Both the position numbers and the translations under genes were made by a program. Source: an uncultured Beijerinckiaceae bacterium (GTDB lineage: Bacteria; Pseudomonadota; Alphaproteobacteria; Rhizobiales; Beijerinckiaceae). Taken from it: a DNA stretch of 5,971 nt. The notes below the pieces were generated by a model that saw only the letters and a program-made list of their open reading frames with translations, did not search any database and was not told the DNA's origin. Of this stretch, positions 1 to 5,612 are shown in pieces (position 1 is the stretch's first letter; each line of letters starts with the position of its first letter). The DNA is taken from positions 1 through 5,971 of the forward strand of contig CALMRL010000293.1 in the NCBI GenBank assembly GCA_937873345.1. Direction: 5' to 3'.

Positions 1-1
1 C

Positions 2-283
2 TCCTACACCCTGACCAAGACGGCGCTGTGGGCGGCGACGCAGTGCACGGCCCAGGCCTTCGCGGCGCACGGCGTTCGCGTCAACGCGGTCGGCCCCGGC
101 CCGGTGCTGCCCAACAGCCAGGACGGCGACCGGGGCTTCGCCGACGAGGTCGCCGGTCTGCCGCTGCGCCGCGCCGTCGCCACCGGCGACATCGCCGATG
201 CCGTGCTCTACCTCGCCGATGCCCGCGCCGTGACCGGTGTCCTCGTCGCGGTGGACGGTGGTCAGCACCTCGGCGGCGGCTGA
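2..283 (+). CDS. Short-chain dehydrogenase/reductase, C-terminal part (5' truncated by window edge)
   Basis: The last 93 residues of an NAD(P)H-dependent SDR oxidoreductase. The visible fragment starts at the catalytic YxxxK motif (SYTLTK, with Tyr and Lys the usual catalytic pair), continues into the RVNAVGPGPVLP segment that follows the active-site helix, and ends in the family-typical VDGGQHLGGG tail. The Rossmann cofactor motif and catalytic Ser lie outside the window. The combination of YTLTK, GPGPVLP and DGGQHL resembles the pteridine-reductase/FolM-like SDR group, which reduces dihydropterins, but substrate cannot be fixed from this fragment and other SDR roles remain possible. The frame ends at TGA 281-283 inside a strong hairpin. 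The next gene on this strand begins 163 bases downstream and is probably transcribed separately. Confidence 0.9.
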   Translation, partial: SYTLTKTALWAATQCTAQAFAAHGVRVNAVGPGPVLPNSQDGDRGFADEVAGLPLRRAVATGDIADAVLYLADARAVTGVLVAVDGGQHLGGG

Positions 284-309
284 GCGGTCGGCCGGCTCAG
301 CGGGCCGCC
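272..309 (+). terminator. Two-part GC-rich hairpin over the SDR stop codon, candidate terminator or 3' end structure
   Basis: The inner arms GCTGAGC (279-285) and GCTCAGC (295-301) pair perfectly around a 9-base loop. The outer arms GGCGGC (272-277) and GCCGCC (304-309) extend the stem with a small internal loop. The TGA stop (281-283) sits inside the left arm. No U-tract follows, so this is not a classical intrinsic terminator. It could be a Rho-associated 3' end or an mRNA-stabilising stem. Confidence 0.45.
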
Positions 310-341
310 ATGCCATCGACACCGTACGATCCCTGACGATC

Positions 342-356
342 TGCGATTTTGTCGCA
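342..356. promoter_or_regulatory. Inverted repeat TGCGA-N5-TCGCA upstream of the Crp/Fnr gene, candidate operator
   Basis: A perfect 5-bp inverted repeat, TGCGA TTTTG TCGCA, lies about 90 bases before the Crp/Fnr-type start codon. It resembles the CRP half-sites TGTGA...TCACA, but the spacer is 5 rather than 6 bases. Autoregulation is common in this regulator family, so a dimer-binding operator is plausible. The repeat could also be a weak hairpin or chance. Two copies of ACGATC (326-331 and 336-341), ten bases apart, lie just upstream. No convincing -35/-10 pair was seen in the 163-base gap. Confidence 0.25.
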
Positions 357-446
357 TTTCTGATGGATCGCCGGCGCCCTCCCGGATTGGATGGCGGCGG
401 ATGGGTGGGAGATGCGTGCGGCTCTCGCCTTCACGCGAAGGTTTCG

Positions 447-1154
447 ATGTTCGTTCAGTCGCATGTGCGAAACCGTCTGCTGTCGCGCCTGCCGCCGCGA
501 GACTTCGCCAGGATCGCGAGCCACCTCGAATCCGGCAGGGCCGGCAACGGCGCCGTGCTCGTCTCGCCGGATACGCCGATCGACCAGATCCATTTCCCCG
601 AGTCCGGGACCGCCTCGATCATCGCCCGCTCGCCCGAGGGACAGCAGGCGGAGATCGGCCTGATCGGGCGCGAGGGCTTCGTCCATCCCGCGGTGATGCT
701 GGGCGCCGACCGCATCCCGCAGACGGTGATGATCCAGCTGCCGGGCGACAGTCTCCGCCTGCCTCGACGGCACCTCCTCGCCGCGGCGGAGGACAGCGCC
801 GAGCTGCGCCGGCTGCTGCTGCTGTTCGCCCAGGCTCAGGCGGTGCAGACCAGCTTCACCACCCTGTCGAACGCCGTGCACCAGACCGACGAACGGCTCG
901 CCCGCTGGCTGCTGATGTGCCACGATCGCTCCGAGAGCGACGACCTGGCGCTGACCCACGAGTTCATGGGAATGATGCTGTCGGTGCGCCGCCCCAGCGT
1001 CACCAACGCCCTTCACGTGCTGGAAGGCAACCGGCTGATCCGCATGGAGCGCGGCTTCGTCTGCATCCGAGACCGCGCGGCACTGGAGCGGTATGCCGGC
1101 GACGCCTACGGCAGGCCCGAGGCCGAGTACCACCGGCTGTTCGGACCGCTCTGA
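447..1154 (+). CDS. Crp/Fnr-family transcriptional regulator
   Basis: A 235-residue cytoplasmic DNA-binding regulator of normal length for the family. Residues about 10-125 form the cyclic-nucleotide-binding-type beta-roll, with the IHFPESGTASI and IGREGF strand-turn segments. Residues about 120-150 are the long dimerisation helix. Residues about 165-205 are a winged helix-turn-helix (LTHEFMGMMLSVRRPSVTNAL, recognition helix around RRPSVTNAL). The wing ends in GFVCIRDRAALE. There is no N-terminal cysteine cluster, so it is not an oxygen-sensing FNR, and I see no clear cAMP-binding Arg-Thr pair; the ligand is unknown. The ATG at 447 was chosen because GAAGG (437-441) sits 5 bases upstream and the protein then begins at the usual family position. 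The open frame extends further upstream without family resemblance. It converges on ccmG, so it does not belong to that operon. Confidence 0.92.
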   Translation: MFVQSHVRNRLLSRLPPRDFARIASHLESGRAGNGAVLVSPDTPIDQIHFPESGTASIIARSPEGQQAEIGLIGREGFVHPAVMLGADRIPQTVMIQLPGDSLRLPRRHLLAAAEDSAELRRLLLLFAQAQAVQTSFTTLSNAVHQTDERLARWLLMCHDRSESDDLALTHEFMGMMLSVRRPSVTNALHVLEGNRLIRMERGFVCIRDRAALERYAGDAYGRPEAEYHRLFGPL

Positions 1155-1168
1155 GGCGCGTGCCTTCT

Positions 1169-1192
1169 CGCGGGCTCGTTCAGCCCTTCGCG
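1169..1192. terminator. Hairpin between convergent genes, possible shared terminator
   Basis: GGGCT (1172-1176) pairs with AGCCC (1182-1186), with flanking CGC/GCG (1169-1171 and 1190-1192) able to extend the stem across a bulge. It lies between the Crp/Fnr stop (1152-1154) and the ccmG stop (1180-1182), overlapping the last codons of ccmG. Only 25 bases separate the two convergent genes, so a bidirectional element is expected here. There is no U-run, so support is modest. Confidence 0.3.
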
Positions 1193-1800
1193 GGAACAGC
1201 GCCATGCGCCCTGGCCAGGGCCGGCATCAACTCGTCACGGATGTTGTCGTCGGTGAGCGGACCGACGATCTTCGCGGCGATGGTGCCGTCGCCCTTGATC
1301 ACGTAGGTCTCGGGCACGCCGTAGACGCCGAAGTCGATGCCGGTGCGCCCCTGCGCGTCGCTGCCCACCGCCTTGAACGGGTCGCCGCCCTCGCCGAGGA
1401 AGGCTTTTGTGCTCTCCGCCCTGTCCTTGTAGGCGATGCCCACCATCCGGCGCCCAGAGGCGGAGAGCGCCGTCAGCGCTGGCGCCTCCTCGCGGCAGGG
1501 TACGCACCAGGAAGCGAAGACGTTGAGGATCGTCACCTCGCCGGTGCGCAGGTCGGCGCTGTCGAGGCCGGGGCGATCGAGGCCGGCGACGGCGGGGAGG
1601 GCGAAGGCCGGCACCGGCTTGCCGATCAGCGCCGAGGGCACGCGGGACGGGTCGGTGCCGCGCAGCAGGGGAAGGATGACCACGCCCATGAAGGCGGCGA
1701 AGGCGACGAGCGGCAGGAACAGCAGGAGCGAGCGCCGCGCGGGCGCCGTCCCACCCCCGTCGGCCTCCATGGCCGGCTCGTTGCCTTCGTGCACCGTCAT
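1180..1800 (-). CDS. ccmG: Cytochrome c biogenesis thiol:disulfide interchange protein CcmG/DsbE
   Basis: A membrane-anchored periplasmic thioredoxin of System I cytochrome c maturation that keeps the CXXCH cysteines of apocytochrome c reduced for haem ligation. In the 206-residue protein, residues about 24-47 are an uncleaved N-terminal membrane anchor (LLLFLPLVAFAAFMGVVI). A thioredoxin fold follows, with redox motif W98-C99-V100-P101-C102 and the CcmG-typical cis-proline segment GVPET at 161-165, whose Glu distinguishes CcmG from generic thioredoxins. LIGKPVPAFALP (59-70) is the usual domain entry. The ATG at 1800, 10 bases after the ccmD stop, gives a sensible short cytoplasmic tail. ATG 1845 would overlap ccmD and ATG 1770 would remove ten more residues; no Shine-Dalgarno clearly decides among them. 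It is the last gene of the ccmC-ccmD-ccmG cluster. Confidence 0.93.
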   Translation of the reverse strand: MTVHEGNEPAMEADGGGTAPARRSLLLFLPLVAFAAFMGVVILPLLRGTDPSRVPSALIGKPVPAFALPAVAGLDRPGLDSADLRTGEVTILNVFASWCVPCREEAPALTALSASGRRMVGIAYKDRAESTKAFLGEGGDPFKAVGSDAQGRTGIDFGVYGVPETYVIKGDGTIAAKIVGPLTDDNIRDELMPALARAHGAVPAKG

Positions 1801-1810
1801 CCCCGGCCCA

Positions 1811-1975
1811 TCATCGGCGTCGAGCGTCCCGGCTCTCGCCCGCATCGCCGAAGCGCCGCAGCTGCCGCTTCAGCGAGCGATGGTCGATGAGGATGGCGAC
1901 GACCATCGTCGCCACCACCGCGGCGGCGATCAGGTAGGCGGCGACGATGAAGCCCGTGTGGGGGTCGTGGTTCAT
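1811..1975 (-). CDS. ccmD: Haem exporter accessory protein CcmD
   Basis: A 54-residue protein starting MNHDPHTGFIVAAY. It has one transmembrane helix at about residues 9-30 and a basic, arginine-rich cytoplasmic tail (HRSLKRQLRRF). This is the CcmD pattern of a single span followed by a positively charged tail. In System I, CcmD helps CcmC hand haem to CcmE and helps release holo-CcmE. The start codon is preceded by GGGGA at a spacing of about 7 bases on the minus strand. It lies 27 bases after ccmC and 10 bases before ccmG, exactly where ccmD is expected. Sequence conservation in this family is low, so the call rests mainly on topology and position. Confidence 0.88.
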   Translation of the reverse strand: MNHDPHTGFIVAAYLIAAAVVATMVVAILIDHRSLKRQLRRFGDAGESRDARRR

Positions 1976-2002
1976 GGCTTGGTCCCCGGATCGGCGGGCG
2001 CC

Positions 2003-2788
2003 TCAGCGCTCTTCGCCGCTCGCCCGGAGGATGGCGAGGCGGCGCAGGCGGCGGCGTAGGATCTCGTTGCGCACCGCCATCAGGTGCAGGGTGAAGAACA
2101 GGGCGGTGAAGGCCAGCGCCATCGTCATCAGCGGGCGCAGCATCGCCGCCGCGACGCTCGGCCCGCCCATCCGGAACACCGAGGCCGGCTGGTGCAGCGT
2201 GTTCCACCACACCACGGAGAAGTGGATGATCGGGATGATGACGACCGCGGTCAGCGTGAAGATCGCCGCCGCCCTGGCAGCCCGGCCCTGGTCCTCGAAC
2301 ACCTGCCAGATCGCGACCAGCCCGAGATAGATCAGGAACAGGATCAGCACGGAGGTGAGGCGGGCGTCCCACACCCACCAGGTGCCCCACATCGGCTTGC
2401 CCCACAGCGAACCGGTGGCGAGGCAGATCAGGGTGAAGCCCGCGCCGAGCGGTGCCGCCGCCTTCTGCGCGGCATCAGCGAGGGGGTGACGCCACACCAC
2501 CGTGCCGAGCGCCGAGGCCGTCATCACCATGTACACCATCATCGCCAGCCAGGCGGCGGGGACGTGCAGGTACATGATGAGAACGGTGAGGCCCTGCTGG
2601 TAATCGGGCGGGCTCGCCAGCGCCAAGGCGAGGCCGACGGCGAACAGCAGAACCGTCGTGCCGGCGAACCAGGGCAGGGCGAGCGCGGCGAAGTGCAGAA
2701 AGGTCGCGGGGTTGGCGAGACGTGTCAGCCAGCCGACCGGCCGAACCACTCCGGGCAAGACGTTGGCTGACGTGGGATCGGGCGCCAT
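2003..2788 (-). CDS. ccmC: Haem-handling membrane protein CcmC
   Basis: A 261-residue polytopic inner-membrane protein that binds haem and loads it onto the chaperone CcmE. It closely follows the E. coli CcmC pattern as I recall it. The tryptophan-rich haem-handling motif (KPMWGTWWVWDARLTS) spans residues about 131-146. The two conserved periplasmic histidines appear as YLHVPAAW (H75, matching E. coli H60) and WWNTLHQ (H199, matching E. coli H184). Six hydrophobic segments are visible at about 38-58, 70-95, 110-128, 143-162, 175-192 and 218-238. The length matches the family. The ATG at 2788 gives the usual short N-terminal tail; the longer open frame upstream overlaps the DUF4112 gene antisense to its codon pattern and has no family similarity. 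The expected upstream partners ccmA and ccmB are absent here. Confidence 0.95.
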   Translation of the reverse strand: MAPDPTSANVLPGVVRPVGWLTRLANPATFLHFAALALPWFAGTTVLLFAVGLALALASPPDYQQGLTVLIMYLHVPAAWLAMMVYMVMTASALGTVVWRHPLADAAQKAAAPLGAGFTLICLATGSLWGKPMWGTWWVWDARLTSVLILFLIYLGLVAIWQVFEDQGRAARAAAIFTLTAVVIIPIIHFSVVWWNTLHQPASVFRMGGPSVAAAMLRPLMTMALAFTALFFTLHLMAVRNEILRRRLRRLAILRASGEER

Positions 2789-2870
2789 GGCCGGAACCCT
2801 AGGACCGGGGCGGGACGAAAGCAATCGACGCGGCGTCCCACCTTCGCCGCGCCGCCGTACCCAATCGCCC
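2789..2870. other. Intergenic gap between the DUF4112 gene and ccmC
   Basis: An 82-base gap that would have to hold any promoter private to ccmCDG. On the minus strand, TTGCTT and TAGGGT are separated by 17 bases just before the ccmC start, but each matches the sigma-70 consensus at only three of six positions and the implied leader is very short, so I do not call a promoter. Co-transcription from the DUF4112 gene is equally possible. Confidence 0.3.
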
Positions 2871-3284
2871 TCAGCGCCCGGCGACGTGCTTCTCGATGAT
2901 CGCGAGATTGCGCACGTTGGCCTTGAACCAGGTGTCGGCGAGATCGCCGAGCACGGGGGTGACGCCGAGCGCGAGGTCGAGCGCGACGTTGCCGGCCATC
3001 TTCGCCAGCGCGGAGCGCGGCAGGCCGAGACGGCGGCCCTCGTAGACGAAGTAGCAGGCAATCGCCGTGGTCGCGACGTCGCCGACGCCCGGAGCCAAGC
3101 CGATCAGCGTGTCTGCGCCGAAGCGGAAGCCGCCGGGCAGGCGCACCGCCGTGTCGAGGACGTTGGCGAGCCAGCGCAGCCGGCGCATCGTCGCCGCGGT
3201 CTCGGCGGCGGAAAGCGGGGTGGTGCCGCCGGCATCACGGGCATCGTAGCGGCCGGCGAAGCCCGAGGTGGTGGGGGCCGTCAT
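2871..3284 (-). CDS. DUF4112 domain-containing protein, predicted membrane protein
   Basis: A 137-residue protein of unknown function. The core from about residue 36 to 132 carries DUF4112 hallmarks: RWLANVLDTAVRLPG, then DTLIGLAPGVGDVATT (58-73) and a second, related GVTPVLGDLADTWFKANVRN (107-126). The two P-G/L-GD turns look like an internal repeat, each joined to a hydrophobic stretch (about 60-82 and 97-113), consistent with association with the inner membrane. The ATG at 3284 is preferred. A GTG at 3323 would add 13 residues without resemblance to the family. It is on the same strand as ccmC, 82 bases upstream of it, but no functional link to haem or cytochrome c is known to me. Confidence 0.82.
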   Translation of the reverse strand: MTAPTTSGFAGRYDARDAGGTTPLSAAETAATMRRLRWLANVLDTAVRLPGGFRFGADTLIGLAPGVGDVATTAIACYFVYEGRRLGLPRSALAKMAGNVALDLALGVTPVLGDLADTWFKANVRNLAIIEKHVAGR

Positions 3285-3338
3285 GGCGGGGCATCCCGAG
3301 GAGGGGCCGGACCATCCCGGCACGCGAAGAGATGGACG

Positions 3339-3373
3339 GGCGCGACCAGGCCTTCAAGGCCCCCGCACGCGCC
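3339..3373 (-). terminator. Nested hairpin directly after the methyltransferase stop, candidate terminator
   Basis: The outer arms GGCGCG (3339-3344) and CGCGCC (3368-3373) enclose an inner perfect stem, GGCCT (3349-3353) and AGGCC (3357-3361), with a 3-base loop. On the minus strand it begins immediately after the TAA at 3376-3374, the right place to end methyltransferase transcription before the DUF4112 gene. No U-tract follows, so a Rho-type end or an RNA-stability element is also possible. Confidence 0.42.
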
Positions 3374-4180
3374 TTAAAGATCAATATCGTGGCTGGACTG
3401 GCGGGCTGCCGGCTCGGATGCGATCGAGGGGGCCATCACGGGCTTGAGCACAGGCTGCAGCCCGGGTTGCCGCGCCGGCTGCAGGGCAGGGGCGAAGCGG
3501 TGCGCCGGGCGGCGCAGCTGCACGGGCCGATACAGCTGCTTCGCCGCCTCGACGAGCAGCACGCCGGCGCCGGGCAGGGCGAGCTGCACCCCGACCCGCT
3601 CGAAAGCCGGCGACGAACGCAGGAACAGCCCGCGCCCGATCGGGGGCATGTAGAGCGCCTCCGCCCAGTGTGACGGCGAGAACAGGGTCTCGCGCAGCAG
3701 GTCGCGCAGCTGCGAGCGGGAATAGGGCTGGCCCTGCCCGAAGGGCGTCGAGTCGAGCCGCGCCCACAGCCCCGAACGGCTCGGCGCCACCGCGACCATC
3801 CGCCCGCCGGGGGTAAGCACGCGCCACACCTCGGCGAGCAGGTCGCGGGGGTGCTCGGTGGTTTCAAGCGCGTGCACCAGCAGCACGCGGTCGATGCAGC
3901 TGTCGGGCAGCGGCAGCGCCGTGGCGTCGATCAGCGCCGATGCCGAGCGCCCCGAGGCCGGCCAGTTCACCACCCCCTGCTCGGCCGGCATGAAGGCCAG
4001 CACCCTCACCGCTTCATCGCGATAGGGGGCGAGGTAGGGCGTGGCGTAGCCCAGGCCCATCACCGATTGGCCGCAGCAGGAACCGAAACTCTGGCGCACC
4101 AGCCGGCCGACGAGCCGGCGCGTCATCTCGCCGAGCGGCGAGGCGTAGAAGGTGCGCAGGTCGACGACGTCGAGGGCCAT
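3374..4180 (-). CDS. Class I SAM-dependent methyltransferase
   Basis: A 268-residue cytoplasmic protein with a Methyltransf_11-type fold. The SAM-binding motif I appears as SVMGLGYATPYL (39-50). This is a variant of the usual DxGxGxG, with G43/G45-like spacing but without the leading Asp. Motif II-like DATALPLPDSCIDRVLLVHALE (85-106) and the later LLAEVWRVLTPGGRMVAVAP (114-133, core RVLxPGG) are clear. Residues about 225-268 form a Pro/Gln-rich, probably disordered tail. The ATG at 4180 (MALDVVDLRTFYASPLG) is chosen because the family's conserved N-terminus begins there; the upstream extension is low-complexity and Arg-rich. Similar proteins are common in Rhizobiales, but the substrate is unknown to me. 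It is transcribed divergently from the toxin-like gene across a 129-base gap. Confidence 0.85.
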   Translation of the reverse strand: MALDVVDLRTFYASPLGEMTRRLVGRLVRQSFGSCCGQSVMGLGYATPYLAPYRDEAVRVLAFMPAEQGVVNWPASGRSASALIDATALPLPDSCIDRVLLVHALETTEHPRDLLAEVWRVLTPGGRMVAVAPSRSGLWARLDSTPFGQGQPYSRSQLRDLLRETLFSPSHWAEALYMPPIGRGLFLRSSPAFERVGVQLALPGAGVLLVEAAKQLYRPVQLRRPAHRFAPALQPARQPGLQPVLKPVMAPSIASEPAARQSSHDIDL

Positions 4181-4273
4181 GCGGGCAATGTGGCACGCCG
4201 TGGACGATCGCGCATCCCCGATACCGTTGCGCCTTCGCACCGGCGGGGCGCGGCCGAGCGTCCGGTCGTCTCG

Positions 4274-4309
4274 TTTGGCGCCGCGAGGCCAGCAAGGTAT
4301 TTTTACCTC
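4274..4309 (+). promoter_or_regulatory. Weak promoter-like elements and small hairpin in front of the toxin-like gene
   Basis: TTTGGC (4274-4279) and TATTTT (4298-4303) are spaced by 18 bases. The -10-like box matches TATAAT at four of six positions. Transcription would then start near 4310, the A of the start codon, implying a leaderless mRNA. The same segment holds a perfect hairpin AGGTA-TTTT-TACCT (4295-4308) that would cover the only Shine-Dalgarno-like AAGG (4294-4297). Both readings are tentative. The rest of the 4181-4309 gap shows no clear signal for either divergent gene. Confidence 0.2.
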
Positions 4310-5272
4310 ATGGCTCTCCCATCGGCCGCTCCTCATCCCGTCTCGCCGCCGTACCCTGCCGGCTGGCCCGCCGGCGCGCTCCGCGCGGTGGCGATCGGCG
4401 AGGCCGGGCTGGTACTCGGCGCCGGCACGATGCTGGCGCCGATGGGGCGAGACGGACCGGGCGGGGCACGCGAGCTGGCGCTCGATCCCGAGCGGGTGCT
4501 CGCGCTGCTATCGGTCGCCGCCGGGCGTCCGGTGCCCGTCCGCGCTTTGGAAGGAATCGCCTCGGCCGCCCGGCACTGGTCGTGCGGCGACGCTGCGCTC
4601 GCCAACCTTCGCCTCGTCTTCGCCGGACTGCCGCGGCTGGAGGAGCCGGTGGCGCTCCATAAGCTGCGTGCTGCCGACTGGCTGCTCGCCAACGGTCTGA
4701 CGCCCCGCGCCCTGATGCGCGAACTCGATCTCGACATGTCGGCGCTTGATGCCGCTCTGTCGTGTGCTTTCGGTAAGTACAGCCCGGACCAGCCGCGCGT
4801 GCCGGCCGGTAATGGGATCGAGAGCGGCCGGTGGATCGGGGCTCGCTCAGATGCTGCGGTCGATCATGGATTGCATCCGCCCATCAGGCTTGCCGCCAAT
4901 ACAACGACACCGAATGGAATCATACTGAATGCGAAGGCGCAGAAGGATATGTTGAAGCGTGGAATGACGCCGAAGCAAATCGACGATGCAGTCAGATCAG
5001 GAGAAAGGATCGATGCGATCAACAAGGGAACGGGAGGGCCAGCGACGCGCTATCTCAACCCAGATACGGGCGTGTCGGTCGTGATAGACAACACGCCCAA
5101 CGAAGTTCTTCACATGGGCGAGCCTGGATTTGAATATGGTGCAGAGGGTGGCGACGTCCCCGGTGCTGTCATGAGGCCCCCACCTCCGCCTGCATCATCG
5201 ACCGTGGCGCCCCCAGTCGAGCCGCTCATTGATGAGGCTCCAGTCGTGCCAGACATCATTCTACCGCCTTGA
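4310..5272 (+). CDS. Modular toxin-like protein with colicin E5-type RNase domain
   Basis: A 320-residue protein. Residues 1-155 are a GC-rich Ala/Leu/Arg-rich helical domain of no family I can name, without signal peptide or membrane span. Residues 156-176 hold the linker DQPRVPAGNGIESGRW, a pattern I recall from alphaproteobacterial phage-head and toxin proteins. Residues about 203-278 align by eye with the colicin E5 catalytic domain, a nuclease that cuts the anticodon of tRNAs for Tyr, His, Asn and Asp. Shared features are KRGMTPKQIDDAVRSG (colicin E5 ERGWTEDDIKNTVSNG), then GPATRYLNP...VVIDNTPNEV (colicin E5 DPATVYGSP...VVVNDRTGEV) and a GF/GW end. Residues 281-320 are a proline-rich tail, unusual after a toxin domain. 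GC falls from about 73-77% in the N-terminal half to about 48-58% over the toxin domain. ATG 4310 is used because the open frame upstream runs antisense through the methyltransferase gene. Target and delivery route are unproven. Confidence 0.75.
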   Translation: MALPSAAPHPVSPPYPAGWPAGALRAVAIGEAGLVLGAGTMLAPMGRDGPGGARELALDPERVLALLSVAAGRPVPVRALEGIASAARHWSCGDAALANLRLVFAGLPRLEEPVALHKLRAADWLLANGLTPRALMRELDLDMSALDAALSCAFGKYSPDQPRVPAGNGIESGRWIGARSDAAVDHGLHPPIRLAANTTTPNGIILNAKAQKDMLKRGMTPKQIDDAVRSGERIDAINKGTGGPATRYLNPDTGVSVVIDNTPNEVLHMGEPGFEYGAEGGDVPGAVMRPPPPPASSTVAPPVEPLIDEAPVVPDIILPP

Positions 5273-5282
5273 GCCGAACGCA

Positions 5283-5612
5283 ATGACGAAAAAAGCTATC
5301 TTCACTTGGTATGGATTCCTCCCGCTTGAGCTTCTGCGTCGAGCCTATAGCTCACAGGGCGGTGAGCTTGCTTGGGCGCGAGCGGATGCGTTAGCTGTCG
5401 TGGAATTGCTTGTGGCACGAGGTTTCCGCATCTTCTCCGTCGACACGTGGCTGCCAACGCAACCCGGCCCCACTCCGCTGATCGACGATTGGTTTTGCAG
5501 CAACGCCATGTCGGCATCGGACTTCATCAGGACCTTCCAGCGTGTGCCGGCAGAGGCTGTGAGCATAGGGCTCGTCCCCTACTTCGCGATCGACGCCGAG
5601 CCAGCCGGTTGA
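5283..5612 (+). CDS. Putative immunity protein for the colicin E5-like toxin
   Basis: A 109-residue soluble protein beginning 10 bases after the toxin-like stop, with no obvious Shine-Dalgarno of its own, so translation is probably coupled. By position and size it should be the cognate immunity protein that blocks the RNase in the producing cell. The central segment ALAVVELLVARGFRIFSVD (36-54), then WLPTQPGPTPLIDDWFCS (56-73), resembles the E5 immunity pattern as I recall it: a helix, then KGLWILGIDGGHWLNPG and a later Ser-Trp region. The similarity is short and from memory. The protein is about 25 residues longer than ImmE5, with an extra N-terminal helix. AT content is higher than in the core genes (about 47% GC in 5281-5340), like the toxin domain. 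An Imm40-type or unclassified immunity family is the main alternative. Confidence 0.65.
   Translation: MTKKAIFTWYGFLPLELLRRAYSSQGGELAWARADALAVVELLVARGFRIFSVDTWLPTQPGPTPLIDDWFCSNAMSASDFIRTFQRVPAEAVSIGLVPYFAIDAEPAG

Noticed and set aside
297..1205. Long minus-strand open frame (302 codons) opposite the Crp/Fnr gene
   Set aside because: It is antisense to a gene with clear domain structure. Its translation is Arg/Gln/His-rich low complexity typical of the shadow frames of GC-rich DNA.
1436..2059. Plus-strand open frame across ccmG and ccmD
   Set aside because: The opposite strand carries convincing ccmG and ccmD genes with catalytic motif and topology. This frame has no recognisable domain.
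2795..2826. TTGCTT-17-TAGGGT on the minus strand as a ccmC promoter
   Set aside because: Each hexamer matches sigma-70 consensus at only three of six positions and the leader would be too short to hold a ribosome binding site.
2789..3061. In-frame N-terminal extension of ccmC by 91 codons
   Set aside because: It overlaps the DUF4112 gene on the same strand in another frame, lacks CcmC similarity, and would make the protein far longer than the family.
3851..4309. In-frame upstream extension of the toxin-like gene by 153 codons
   Set aside because: This part runs antisense through the methyltransferase gene and reads as a shadow. The family-like N-terminus begins at ATG 4310.
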